A stretch of 64,000 nt of DNA from Microglena sp. YARC (lineage: Eukaryota > Chlorophyta > Chlorophyceae > Chlamydomonadales > Chlamydomonadaceae). Positions 6,830-15,915 of the stretch are shown piece after piece. The translations under genes were made by a program, and so were the position numbers. The DNA is taken from assembly GCA_022414725.1 (NCBI GenBank), contig CM039462.1, positions 38,863,186-38,927,185 on the forward strand, in the 5' to 3' direction. The first letter of the stretch is position 1. Every line of letters begins with the position of its first letter. Under the pieces are notes generated by a model, which was given only the letters and a program-made list of their open reading frames with translations, was not told the DNA's origin and did not search any database.

Positions 6830-9290
6830 TTGATAAACCTTTAAACGTAAACGCGCATTCAGGCTGAGCACATTTCGCAACCTCGTCACCACAAACAGTG
6901 GGAACAGACTTCATATTGTCCTCATCGACATGCGTTTGGGGCAAAGGAGTATTGTTCGCGGCGCCGTCGAACTTGACGCGTGTGGCCTCTGCAGCCGCCT
7001 GAGTGCGCAAGTAGTACATGCCAGTCTTCAGACCCTTACGCCACGCGTACATCAGAGCGCTGCTCAGACGGCTGAAGGAGGGCTTCGTCATGAAAAGGTT
7101 CATGCTCTGCGACTGACACACAAAAGGCCCCCGTGCAACAGCGTGGTCGATGATGCAACGTTGAGGAATCTCCCAAACGGTCCTGTAAAGCTTGCGCACA
7201 TCCTCAGGAATCTCGGAGAGGTCCTGCACAGAGCCGTCGTGAGCCATGAGACGATCGCGAAGCTCAGGCGTCCAAATGCCCCTGCTAATCAACGTGCGCA
7301 TCAAGTGGCGGTTAACCACCAGAAACTCTCCAGCGAGAGTGCTCCTCTTGAAGATGTTGCTCTGGATGGGCTCGAAACACTCACTGTTGCCCAAAATCTG
7401 GGAAGTTGAGGCTGTAGGCATCAATGCCGTGAGCAAGCTGTTACGAACACCCGTGCGCATCACGCGGTCACGCATCTCATCCCAATCGTAGCGTCCTGAA
7501 AGGTCACTTGGCGAAGACATCCCCCACAGGTCAAACTGGAAATGACCATAAGCCAAAGGGGATGTCCCAAAGTGCTTGTAAGGGCCGAGCTCCTCAGCAA
7601 GCTCGGCGCTCGCCTCCATTGCACCATGGTAAATCGTCTCCATGATATCTCTGTCAAGACGGACTGCGCGCTCGTCATCGTAAGGAAGCGAAAGAATGCA
7701 GTACAGGTCACCCAAACCCTGAATGCCGATACCGATCGGACGCAGCGAGAAGTTAGACTCTCGAGTCTCAGGAACCGGGTACATGGAAGTGTCGATCAAT
7801 ACGTTCAGGTTGCGAGTCACGTTCTTGGCACACGCGTGCAAAGCTCGGTGATCCACACCCATCGCAACACCTTCAACGTCATGAACCACAAACGAAGACA
7901 CCGCGATGGAGGCCAGATTGCAAACGGCGTAGCTCTTCGAGTCCGAGTACTCGGTGATCTCAGCGCAAAGGTTCGAGGAACGGATCGTACCCATGTTGGA
8001 CTGATTGCACTTCCGATTCACGTGGTCCTTGAACATCATATACGGTGTACCCGTCTCCAACTGGCAGGAAATGATGTGCTGCCAAAGAGTACGTGCAGGC
8101 ATGCTGCGGATGTAGCGCTTATTACGCACGTGCTCGTTGTACAACTCCGAAAAACGTTCGCCGACAGCATCGATCAAGTCAGGGCACACGTCAGGAGACA
8201 TAAGGTACCACTCCGAGTCGTTATCAACACGAAGCATGAACTCGTCAGGAACCCACAAAGCTACGAAAATGTCCCGAGCACGCTCCGTCTCAGAACCAGT
8301 GTTGCGACGCAACTCGACAAACTCCCACACGTCAGCATGCCATGGCTCAAGGTAAGCAGCCATGCTCCCCTTGCGGCGACCTGCCTGGTTGCAGTAGCGC
8401 ACCATGTCGTTGTAGCACCTCATCATCGGGACGATGCCGTCCGACACGCCGTTCGTGCTAAAGATACGAGAGCCACGGGCGCGGACGTTCGATACATGAA
8501 CACCAATGCCGCCAGCCCACTTGGATATCATAGCACTGTTCTTGAGTGTCGTCCAAATACCGTCCATCGAGTCCTCCGTACCCAGCAAGTAACAACTGCT
8601 GCACTGGGCGTTCTTGGTACCCGCGTTGAACAAAGTAGGTGTCGCGTGCGTGTACAACCCCAACGACATGTCGTCGTAGCACCTCTGGATGCGTGGCAAA
8701 ATCAGAGAGGCCGGCTTCGACGGGTCGTTCACGAAGATCGCAACACGCAACCACATGTCTTGAGGACTCTCGATCACCAGCTCATCCGGGAAGGACACAA
8801 GCAGGTAAGAACGCTCCATGGTTCGAAATGCAAAGTAGCCATGTCGACGAGCGTCGCGGTCAGGGACGATCATCGCGTTCAGGGCGTCTGCGTTATGGGA
8901 CACGAACTCGAGGTACTGGGCATCAAAACGGACGCCACCGTGATTCGAAAGGAACGCCGTCTTCTGAGAAAAGGAGACCTCGCTATATCCGTGGGACGAC
9001 ATCGTGTACCGCACGCGCTTCGCCAGGTTCGACATCGCGATGCATGCAGCGACCGTGTCGTAGGCATAGTGCACGCTTTGCAGCGTCGCGCACAGCCGGG
9101 CGGACAGGTCGTCAAGCTCTACTGTGGTGATTCCGTCGTACATGCCGCCGATCGTCTGCATGACGATGCAGTCCACATCTACGTTGGCGACCAGGTCGGC
9201 GCATGAATCGGATATCAAACGAAGAATGCGCTCCTTGATGGCGTCGAACGAAACAGGACGGACCGAGCCGTCACGACCAATGACCTTCAT
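6819..9290 (-). CDS. Ribonucleoside-diphosphate reductase, large subunit (class Ia)
   Basis: 823 codons from the ATG at 9290; open frame continues 5 codons upstream only through a TTG. The protein reduces ribonucleoside diphosphates to deoxy forms with a small subunit not seen in this window. Visible: N-terminal ATP-cone (VIGRDGSVRPVSFDAI), the N-x-A-x-C-S-S-C active-site Cys region (NAQCSSCYLL), NLCAEITEYSD (NLCxE, Cys/Glu of the radical site), PTASTSQILGNSECFEP near residue 635, and the YYLRTQAA..A segment typical of eukaryotic-type enzymes. The C-terminal tail keeps two spaced Cys (CAQPEC) for re-reduction. Full length for the family and undisturbed. A broken version of its 5' quarter lies at 59959-60594. 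Confidence 0.97.
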   Translation of the reverse strand: MKVIGRDGSVRPVSFDAIKERILRLISDSCADLVANVDVDCIVMQTIGGMYDGITTVELDDLSARLCATLQSVHYAYDTVAACIAMSNLAKRVRYTMSSHGYSEVSFSQKTAFLSNHGGVRFDAQYLEFVSHNADALNAMIVPDRDARRHGYFAFRTMERSYLLVSFPDELVIESPQDMWLRVAIFVNDPSKPASLILPRIQRCYDDMSLGLYTHATPTLFNAGTKNAQCSSCYLLGTEDSMDGIWTTLKNSAMISKWAGGIGVHVSNVRARGSRIFSTNGVSDGIVPMMRCYNDMVRYCNQAGRRKGSMAAYLEPWHADVWEFVELRRNTGSETERARDIFVALWVPDEFMLRVDNDSEWYLMSPDVCPDLIDAVGERFSELYNEHVRNKRYIRSMPARTLWQHIISCQLETGTPYMMFKDHVNRKCNQSNMGTIRSSNLCAEITEYSDSKSYAVCNLASIAVSSFVVHDVEGVAMGVDHRALHACAKNVTRNLNVLIDTSMYPVPETRESNFSLRPIGIGIQGLGDLYCILSLPYDDERAVRLDRDIMETIYHGAMEASAELAEELGPYKHFGTSPLAYGHFQFDLWGMSSPSDLSGRYDWDEMRDRVMRTGVRNSLLTALMPTASTSQILGNSECFEPIQSNIFKRSTLAGEFLVVNRHLMRTLISRGIWTPELRDRLMAHDGSVQDLSEIPEDVRKLYRTVWEIPQRCIIDHAVARGPFVCQSQSMNLFMTKPSFSRLSSALMYAWRKGLKTGMYYLRTQAAAEATRVKFDGAANNTPLPQTHVDEDNMKSVPTVCGDEVAKCAQPECAFTFKGLSMIQ

Positions 9291-9305
9291 CGCGAAACAC
9301 CACAA

Positions 9306-9371
9306 ATTTATATGAATAACAATTTAATTGTATAACAATTGTTATTGTTTATACCAAACACATTCGACCGC
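9306..9371 (-). promoter_or_regulatory. AT-rich intergenic stretch upstream of the reductase
   Basis: Between the reductase ATG (9290) and the stop of the preceding gene lie CAATTTAATTG and ACAATTGTTATTG palindromes in an AT-rich context. The same stretch precedes the second reductase copy (about 59895-59950). No AAAATTGA octamer is present. It is a promoter by position only. Confidence 0.35.
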
Positions 9372-11145
9372 TCACCATCTGAAGCTCGACATAACTGGGT
9401 CCCGGAGATGCCCACATGATCCCATCCAAATGCTTAATGGCCACGTGCTGGGGGTAGGGTCGTACGATGGGCGGAGGGTGTTCAATCTCCTTGCGTACAA
9501 TTGACGATGCATGTACGAGGCCTCTTCGAGGACCGTCTCAAAGATTTTTGGCAAAAAATGTACCGATGTCTTACTGAGTATCAGGTTGGAAGGCCGTAAA
9601 TTTAAGTAACCTAAAACCTCAGACATTTTTTCAGGAGTGAAAAGAGCATTGATAGACATCAACATGTTGTTAGCATTGTATTCCACAAATGCGTCATAGA
9701 GATCTTCGATTGTAGTAGAAGATTTGGAGGTCACGCGCGTGCATGAAAGTAGAAAAACACATACAGCCTTGCCATCAAAGTCGGAAACTGTAGTCTGCTC
9801 ATTACGCAAGATGCGCAACGATAGCCTCACATCCAATATGCAGCGAAGAAGTTCAGCCTCGTCCAATCGAGCACTCGAAGAAACACGTGCGTCCAAAAGT
9901 GACTTGGATAGAGGATCGTCAATAACCGGAAATACAAAGTTGTCATTCATCGATTCTTTAACGTCTTCTTCTTCTGGGGCATGCTCCAAGAACACCACCT
10001 TACCCCCCTTTTGCAAGGCCACAAATATCCGACATTCTTCTTTTCCGCGTTCTTCCTTGACGATCTCTCGTTTTCCAAACGGGTTGAAGAGTAGTGTCCA
10101 AGGAACCAGGACTAATCGCGATACGAGTTGCACCGTTGCTGCCATCCAAAATGAAGGTGGTTTGTTATTGCTTTCGGTTTCCAATACTTCAGCGGCCTTG
10201 TTGTCGTGCAAACTCTTTGGGTTTCTCTTTATTGTGTGGAACTCTATCGTATGGTCCCATGGAATTCCAGGGGAAATCAAATTCGTTGACCGGAAGTGGA
10301 AAATCATTCATGACATCACCTGTTGGTAAGATTCCATCATTTGCGGGTACCACAAGATACGTATCGTCGTCAGAAGGCAACAAAGTGTTATCTTTCTTCA
10401 TTTCAGCGAGGTTAGCTTTTCCGCATTCTTCCTTGACGATCGCTTGTTTTCCAGCCGGGTTGAAGAGCAGTGTCCAAGGCTTTAGGGACAATCGCAATAC
10501 GAAGTACACCGTTGTTGCCATCCAAAATAACGGTGGTTTGTTGTTGCTGCAATGGTTTGTTGTTGCTGCCATTTGTTGTTGCTGCCATGGTTTGTTGTTG
10601 CCATCCAAAATGACGGTGGTTTGTTGTTGCTTTTGTATCCGATACTACAGCTACCTTGTTCTCTTTCAACTCGGTGGTGGTACATATGTCATCCTTGGGC
10701 TCCTCTTCATTGAGTAAAACGCTATCGTATGGTCCCATGGAATTCCAGGGGAAATCAACTTCGTTGACCGGAAGTGGAAAATCATTCATGGCATCAAGGG
10801 TTGGTAAGGTTTCCTCATTTGCGGGTACCACATCATCACTGCTACTAGCGCTAGCATCGACGACATCATCTTGCAAATCATTCACATCATCACTGCTACA
10901 TCGACGAATCTTGACATCATCACTGCTACTAGCGCCGCATCGACGACCTCATCTTGCAAATCATTCACATCATCACTGCTACTAGCTCCCGAATCGACGA
11001 CATCATCACTGCTACTAGCGCTCGCATCGACGACCTCATCTTGCAAATCATTCACATCATCACTGCTACTAGCTCCCGAATCGACGACATCATCCAAACC
11101 ATCTTGCAAATCATTCACATCCGACAATCCTACCTGATCAGTCAT
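9372..11145 (-). pseudogene. Repeat-rich unknown gene broken over three frames
   Basis: The frame opens at ATG 11145 (MTDQVGLSDVNDLQD), passes through Asp/Ser repeats, and then is continued by open frames 10885-10412, 10608-10189 and 10307-9372 in other phases. A module is duplicated inside: NDFPLPVNE.DFPWNSMGPYD plus, about 50 residues later, NNKPP.FWMATTV and PWTLLFNP.GK occur twice (DNA around 10740 and 10270, and around 10480 and 10110). The last 200 residues (9372-10000) are non-repetitive and have no domain I recognise. The frame breaks sit in a region that otherwise looks well called, so they could be real decay, introns, or homopolymer errors; the second copy (58063-59874) is too noisy to settle it. 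Confidence 0.55.
10845..11125 (-). repeat. Asp/Ser-encoding tandem repeats
   Basis: Repeats of a 30-63 bp unit on the minus strand encode NDLQDEVVDASASSSDDV and VDSGASSSDDV. They form the N-terminal 95 residues of the broken gene. One unit (around 10900-10940) has lost bases and switches the frame, which accounts for the early stop at about 10882. Confidence 0.75.
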
Positions 11146-11349
11146 TACAACTTATTATTATTCATTGGAAACATATATACGGCTTTCGAAACGCACACAT
11201 TTAGCGGGGTGTTGAGAGAACTTTGTTGGACGGACCATCCACTCATATTTCAAATTTATTTGTGAAAAAAAAATTGACGACTTTTTAATTCATTTAAGAT
11301 GACAACAACCAACTATTGAAAACTATTGAAAATATTGAAAACACCCATC
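11146..11349. promoter_or_regulatory. Divergent intergenic region with AAAATTGA
   Basis: This 204-bp region separates the leftward repeat-rich gene (ATG 11145) from the rightward tandem gene (ATG 11350). AAAATTGA lies at 11270-11277, 72 nt before the right start, in an A-run. A poly-A block, GACGACTTTTTAATTC and a short TATTGAAAA repeat follow. Most of it (from about 11262) is repeated before the second tandem gene with AAAATTGA at 12416-12423, 63 nt before ATG 12487. Confidence 0.5.
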
Positions 11350-12255
11350 ATGTCTTCTTCAACTTCTACACAGATCATCAATGAATTCGTCAATGAGACG
11401 GGTATCATTGGTTTCCTCCAGATTAACAGAAAGAAGATCGTTTCGAAGGCAACAGTCTCTGAACTAGAGAATGTTTGCAACAAATTGGTTTCTATTGAAA
11501 TCATTCCGGATTGCCTCACCGACTCTGTCGGTGCACTGAAGGTGGCGTACGAGAAGTTCCTTCAAACTCCCCCCAGGGGTAAAAAGGAACCTCTCCAAGC
11601 TATGCTTCTCCCGGTTGCCGTCGCTACGGCTGCTGCCAAGGATGCTGCTCTCAATGCAGCTTCTAACACTGCAGTCGGTCTCAAAGAAACTGCTGAAGTC
11701 GACCTCCCAGAGGACTACGAAAGCATTGAAGCTTTCTCTGCTTACAAAGCATATCTTGACAAGGCATTCGTTGCCGAAGTATCTGCTTACAAGGCATCTG
11801 CCAACAAGGCATCCGCTGAAAAAGAAGCTGCTCGCATTGCACAAATCGATCAAGTATCTGCTGTTTACCAACAGGTAATCGAAGCTGCTACGCATCAGTC
11901 GCCTTCCCCCTCGAGTGGGATCACCTCCACTTATTGTGGAGGGTCCTACACTCATACACGCCTAGACTCCGACACTATCGAGGAGTTCGTCAATAAGACG
12001 AATATCTTCGGTGTAGTGCAGAAGAAGGACAAGGGTAAGATCGCACAAGGCGCAACAGTCACAATTCTTCAGACTGTTTGCAAGGCAGTCATTTCATTGG
12101 AAAACGTGCCTGAGTGCATGGCCGACTCTGTCGGCGCACTCAAGGTGGCGTACGAGAAGTTCCTTCAAACTCCCCCCAGGGGTAAAAAGGAACCTCTCCA
12201 AGCTATGATTCTCCCGGTTGCAGTCGCTGCGGCTTCTGTCATCACCAAAATGTAG
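11350..12255 (+). CDS. Two-domain repeat protein, tandem copy 1
   Basis: 301 codons from ATG 11350 (the frame is open to 11326 via TTG). The protein has two related domains of about 95 residues: residues 6-100 (INEFVNETGIIGFLQINRKK ... KFLQTPPRGKKEPLQAMLLP) and residues 205-301 (IEEFVNKTNIFGVVQKKDKG ... the same KFLQTPPRGKKEPLQAM end). They are joined by an Ala/Lys-rich, probably helical linker with several KA(S/Y)A repeats. No signal peptide or membrane span. I do not know the family; high copy number in tandem and lack of enzyme motifs would fit a structural or dose-dependent protein, but that is inference. Hairpin 3' end follows at 12277. Confidence 0.8.
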   Translation: MSSSTSTQIINEFVNETGIIGFLQINRKKIVSKATVSELENVCNKLVSIEIIPDCLTDSVGALKVAYEKFLQTPPRGKKEPLQAMLLPVAVATAAAKDAALNAASNTAVGLKETAEVDLPEDYESIEAFSAYKAYLDKAFVAEVSAYKASANKASAEKEAARIAQIDQVSAVYQQVIEAATHQSPSPSSGITSTYCGGSYTHTRLDSDTIEEFVNKTNIFGVVQKKDKGKIAQGATVTILQTVCKAVISLENVPECMADSVGALKVAYEKFLQTPPRGKKEPLQAMILPVAVAAASVITKM

Positions 12256-12276
12256 TGCCCAACGCACCGCATACTT

Positions 12277-12326
12277 TTTTTTTGATCACGTTCTTGGATT
12301 TCATGGAGATCCGTGATCTAAAAAAA
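12277..12326 (+). terminator. 3' hairpin after tandem gene copy 1
   Basis: GATCACG at 12284-12290, preceded by a T-run, pairs with CGTGATC at 12312-12318, followed by TAAAAAAA, giving a stem of at least 7 bp extended by T/A pairs with a 21-nt loop. It begins about 21 nt after the stop. The same structure follows the other array members on the opposite strand copy, and its right arm is missing after copy 2 (13340-13380), where a transposon end takes over. Hairpin-marked mRNA ends are known in Mimivirus relatives. Confidence 0.5.
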
Positions 12327-12380
12327 CCACGATATCAAGCAAATCATTCACATCCGACAATCTTACCTGATCAGTCATTA
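12327..12380 (-). pseudogene. Duplicated 5' scrap of the neighbouring leftward gene
   Basis: Reads on the minus strand from ATG at about 12378 as MTDQVRLSDVNDL, matching the first residues of the gene starting at 11145. It shows that the tandem duplication unit (about 1137 bp) runs from inside the start of the leftward gene through the rightward gene and its hairpin. Confidence 0.65.
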
Positions 12381-12486
12381 CAAATTATTATTTTTCATTG
12401 GATTATTTGTGGAAAAAAATTGACGACTTTTTAATTCCTTTAAGATGACAACATCCAACTATTGAAAAATATTGAAAACACCCATC

Positions 12487-13323
12487 ATGTCTTCTTCAAC
12501 TTCTACACAGATCATCAATGAATTCGTCAATAAGACGGGTATCATTGGTTTCCTCCAGATTAACAGAAAGAAGATCGTTTCGAAGGCAACAGTCTCTGAA
12601 CTAGAGAATGTTTGCGACAAAGTGGTTTCTATTGAAATCATTCCGGATTGCCTCACCGACTCTGTCGGTGCACTGAAGGCGGCGTACGAGAAGTTCCTTC
12701 AAACTCCCCCCAGGGGTAAAAAGGAACCTCTCCAAGCTATGCTTCTCCCGGTTGCCGTCGCTACGGCTGCTGCCAAGGATGCTGCTCTCAATGCAGCTTC
12801 TGACACTGCAGTCGGTCTCAAAGAAACTGCTGAAGTCGAAGTATCTGCTTACAAGGCAGATGCCAACAAGGCATCCGCTGAAAAAGAAGCTGCTCGCATT
12901 GCACAAATCGATATAGTATCTGCTGATTACCAACAGGTAATCGAAGCTGCTACGAAGCTGCTGCAGTCGCCTGCCCCCTCTAGTGGGACCTCCTCCACTT
13001 ATTGTGGAGGGTCCTACACTCATACACGCCTAGACTCCGACACTATCGAGGAGTTCGTCAATAAGACGAATATCTTCGGTGTAGTGCAGGAGAAGGACAA
13101 GGGTAAGATCGCACAAGGCGCAACAGTCACAATTCTTCAGACTGTTTGCAAGGCAGTCATTTCATTGGAAAACGTGCCTGAGTGCATGGCCGACTCTGTC
13201 GGCGCACTCAAGGTGGCGTACGAGAAGTTCCTTCAAACTCCCCCCAGGGGTAAAAAGGAACCTCTCCAAGCTATGATTCTCCCGGTTGCAGTCGCTGCGG
13301 CTTCTGCCATCACCAAAATGTAG
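12487..13323 (+). CDS. Two-domain repeat protein, tandem copy 2
   Basis: 278 codons, nearly identical to copy 1 except that 23 residues of the linker are missing (the segment from DLPEDYESIE to the second EVSAYKA) and a few substitutions exist (for example K-A-D-A-N-K for K-A-S-A-N-K). Both KFLQTPPRGKKEPLQAM modules are kept. The 5' region including AAAATTGA (12416-12423) is duplicated with the gene. The inverted version of this locus carries five such genes (52240-57880), so the two-copy state here may be real variation or assembly collapse. Confidence 0.8.
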   Translation: MSSSTSTQIINEFVNKTGIIGFLQINRKKIVSKATVSELENVCDKVVSIEIIPDCLTDSVGALKAAYEKFLQTPPRGKKEPLQAMLLPVAVATAAAKDAALNAASDTAVGLKETAEVEVSAYKADANKASAEKEAARIAQIDIVSADYQQVIEAATKLLQSPAPSSGTSSTYCGGSYTHTRLDSDTIEEFVNKTNIFGVVQEKDKGKIAQGATVTILQTVCKAVISLENVPECMADSVGALKVAYEKFLQTPPRGKKEPLQAMILPVAVAAASAITKM

Positions 13324-13377
13324 TGCCCAACGCACCGCATACTTTTTTTTTGATCACGTTCTTGGATTTCATGGAGA

Positions 13378-13600
13378 TTTCGGTTTCATTTATATGTTCC
13401 GTCGAGTGTAGTCCCATCAATTCCATGCAGTTCATGCAACCTTGCGATTGTGAGAGCGATCTCGAATTCGGAAGATAGACTTGTGACGCCCAACCGTGTG
13501 CTGCCACAGCCTTGTTGTACATGAACCGGTTGCACCCCGCAAACTCTGCCAGCATCGATTTCTGAGCCTTGGTTGGGTTCAGCTTCATTTGGCATTTAAT
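13378..13600 (-). pseudogene. TnpB/Fanzor-type N-terminal fragment next to a transposon end
   Basis: Minus-strand frame KLNPTKAQKSMLAEFAGCNR followed by FMYNKAV matches the helix-turn-helix start typical of OrfB/TnpB proteins (basic strand, P-T-x-x-Q, G-C-x-R-x-x-Y/F-N). It stops after about 65 residues at a Tc1-type terminal repeat (TATATGTTCCGTCGAGTGTA, ending 13408). It cannot be a working nuclease: no RuvC motif follows. This is a different lineage from the Fanzor at 43 kb as far as the short sequence shows. A copy is at 51955-52200. Confidence 0.7.
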
Positions 13601-13658
13601 GGGCGTTCAAGGTCTAAACACGTGAAAAAAAATACCATTTACAGTACACATAAAAAAC

Positions 13659-13892
13659 ATGGGAGGATCTCAACCAATCGAAAGTCCCTCGTCCGCCGAC
13701 AAGTGGCGGTACTCGCTGTACACAGCAATCGTGTTCATCGTCATCTCTCTGCCACTGACATACCATGCCACCTCATTGGTGTACAAGGGAATCAGGAACG
13801 CATCGGGTGGACCAAGCTACATTGGCGTGTTCCTGCACTCGATCGTGTTCCTGATAATTGTGCGTGCAATGATGGGTGTAAAGAGGCTCTGA
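13659..13892 (+). CDS. Small two-TM protein of giant-virus type
   Basis: 77 codons. A short polar N-terminus (MGGSQPIESPSSADKWRYSLY) leads into a hydrophobic segment (TAIVFIVISLPLTY), a loop with GGPSYIG, and a second hydrophobic segment (FLHSIVFLIIVRAMM). The layout, KWRYSLY start and G-x-P/S-x-x-G-x-x-L-H loop resemble a small membrane protein conserved in several giant virus families; no function is established that I know of. It stands 40 bp before the helicase gene cluster on the same strand. A version with indels lies at 51673-51910. Confidence 0.75.
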   Translation: MGGSQPIESPSSADKWRYSLYTAIVFIVISLPLTYHATSLVYKGIRNASGGPSYIGVFLHSIVFLIIVRAMMGVKRL

Positions 13893-13931
13893 TACCCAAC
13901 CAATGATATATCAATTCACGGCCGTCACGCC

Positions 13932-14513
13932 ATGAATCGCTCTCCCGAAGACTCGGGAAATGAGTCATCATCGTCATCCGCTTGGAGGAACGAGATCAAC
14001 GTAGCGTGCGACGTCATCAGAGGCTCGCAGACGCATATCCTGCAAAAGGCGAACGAGATGCTGGATCTGCTCCGACCACTGAATCACTATTCAGGAGGAG
14101 GAGACAACGACTCCGATACCGGGGAAAACGATAGTAATAGTGTAATAGACCGGTGCTGCGAAGCAGCGCACGGGGCTGTCTTTGACAAGAAAGCGTCGGC
14201 GTCCGAAAAACGCATGGTGCAAAAACTGCTCGAGTTCCTCTACTACGCACGGCACACCACGGAAAGTCTCAGGGCCAGTATTACCAGTCTTCGAAACGTC
14301 GATAGGGTACAACAACGTGAGAGCGACAATGACGAATTGGTAGACGACGAACAAACAAAAAGGTTGAACGAGGACATCATGTCCAGCGTCGCTCGCTTCT
14401 CACCACAGAGCATCGAAAACGCCAACAAGGTCCAGCAACTGCTCATGTACATCCTGAATAGCCTACACCAAATGGGATACCGACGCTACAACGGGGGGAG
14501 TGCTACGCCGTGA
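13932..14513 (+). CDS. N-terminal part of the D5-like helicase gene (split frame)
   Basis: 193 codons from ATG 13932. It is Ser/Asn/Asp-rich at first, then helical (KRMVQKLLEFLYYARHTTESL; ENANKVQQLLMYILNSLHQMG). Its stop (14511-14513) overlaps the first codon (GTG, 14510) of the helicase frame. The second copy of the locus has one more base here (at about 51045, corresponding to 14503) and reads straight through from this protein into the helicase. The two are therefore probably one gene of about 640 codons, with this part as the N-terminal extension. Confidence 0.65.
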   Translation: MNRSPEDSGNESSSSSAWRNEINVACDVIRGSQTHILQKANEMLDLLRPLNHYSGGGDNDSDTGENDSNSVIDRCCEAAHGAVFDKKASASEKRMVQKLLEFLYYARHTTESLRASITSLRNVDRVQQRESDNDELVDDEQTKRLNEDIMSSVARFSPQSIENANKVQQLLMYILNSLHQMGYRRYNGGSATP

Positions 14514-15856
14514 GGTACACCGATGACAACTTGTGCACGTACGCGTGGCGCCGGGTGTGCACCATCAAGGAGTTCGTCTACCAGAATACGCAGAAGGAAC
14601 TCAATTTCGACATGTGGCTCAACCTGACGAGCGTGAGGACCAACATCAACGCCGTTGTGGATCACCTCACGTGTTGCAGGGACGTGCAGTTCCCCGACCT
14701 AGTGCGCGACCGCCATGTCTTCTCGTTCAAGGGTGGTGTGTACTTCGCCCCCACTGATACTTACGTGCCCTATGAAAAAATGAGCGAGCGGGGAGATGAC
14801 GTCGTGGCGGCGAAGTACTTCGACCTCGACTTTCCATGCGCCGAGGAAGAAACCGAAGAGGATTGGCAGCCACCGACACCCTACCTACAGAGCATTCTCG
14901 ATTTCCAGAAGATGAGTCCCGATGTCAGCTGGTGGATGTACGTCTTCATTGGACGGCTTATCTACGAGGTGGGTGAACTTGATGAGTGGCAGGTCCTCCC
15001 ATACCTGAAGGGAGCCGCGAGCACCGGCAAGAGCACCATTCTCACACGCGTGTGCAGGGAGATCTACGAAGCACATGACGTTGGTGTGTTATCGAACAAC
15101 ATCGAGAAGAAGTTCGGGTTGTCCGCGCTTGACGAAAAACTCATCTTCATCGGACCGGAGATCAAATCGGACATCGCTCTAGAACAGGCCGAATTCCAGA
15201 GCGTGGTGTCTGGAGAGACAGTACAGGTCGCCGTGAAGTACTCGACCGCGCGCACCATCCAGTGGAAGGTGCCCGGTATTCTAGCTGGCAATGAGGTTCC
15301 AGGTTGGGTGGACAACTCCGGTAGCATCAATCGGCGCATCGTGCTCTTCGAATTCGACCACTGTGTGACCAGAGGAGACATGCTCCTGGGGCAGAAGCTC
15401 TCTCGGGAGATGGGGTGCATCCTAAGACGCACCAACAGGTCGTACCTCAAGGCTGTCCGATTGTACGCGCGTGATAACGTTTGGCTGCACTTGCCTTCAG
15501 AATTCCACCGCGCCAAGGATGAGCTCAGTGAGAGCGTCAACTCGATGATATCCTTCCTCCGTAGCGGCAGACTCACCTTTGACCCCGAGCTGTACATGCC
15601 GTACGTGGACTTCATGGAGACGTACAAGGAATACTGCCGACAGACGGGACACCGCGCCATCGCCAAAGGAGACTTCAAGAACCACCTGAAATCGATGTCG
15701 TGCGTGATTATTAACAAGACCACGCTCAGGTACCCCAGAGGCGCAACCGGGACGTTCGTCGCCAACGCCAAGTTTGTGATGGGAGTGGACCTCTCGGTCT
15801 ACTGCGAAAACAACAACAACAACGACGTCCAGGATACACCATCGCCACTTGAGTGA
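14510..15856 (+). CDS. D5-like superfamily 3 helicase
   Basis: 448 codons. D5-type proteins unwind DNA at viral replication forks as hexamers and are a hallmark of this virus phylum. Visible: the conserved pre-helicase block (RDRHVFSFKGGVYFAPTDTY), Walker A LKGAASTGKST near residue 170, Walker B-like EKLIFIGPEI near residue 208, motif C VPGILAGNEVPGW near residue 257, and the Arg finger in SINRRIVLF. The C-terminal part (YKEYCRQTGHRAIAKGDFKNHL) resembles the winged-helix tail of these proteins. No ATG starts the frame before residue 35, which agrees with it being the continuation of the 13932 frame; no primase motif is seen. Confidence 0.93.
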   Translation: MRYTDDNLCTYAWRRVCTIKEFVYQNTQKELNFDMWLNLTSVRTNINAVVDHLTCCRDVQFPDLVRDRHVFSFKGGVYFAPTDTYVPYEKMSERGDDVVAAKYFDLDFPCAEEETEEDWQPPTPYLQSILDFQKMSPDVSWWMYVFIGRLIYEVGELDEWQVLPYLKGAASTGKSTILTRVCREIYEAHDVGVLSNNIEKKFGLSALDEKLIFIGPEIKSDIALEQAEFQSVVSGETVQVAVKYSTARTIQWKVPGILAGNEVPGWVDNSGSINRRIVLFEFDHCVTRGDMLLGQKLSREMGCILRRTNRSYLKAVRLYARDNVWLHLPSEFHRAKDELSESVNSMISFLRSGRLTFDPELYMPYVDFMETYKEYCRQTGHRAIAKGDFKNHLKSMSCVIINKTTLRYPRGATGTFVANAKFVMGVDLSVYCENNNNNDVQDTPSPLE

Positions 15857-15915
15857 ACTACAAAAAAAGTTCGGTGTACGATATATGTATGAATTTCTAA
15901 CACTACAAAAACATA

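Noticed and set aside
7542..9206. A 554-codon open frame on the plus strand
   Set aside because: It is antisense to the conserved reductase gene, has no domain and results from the codon bias of that gene.
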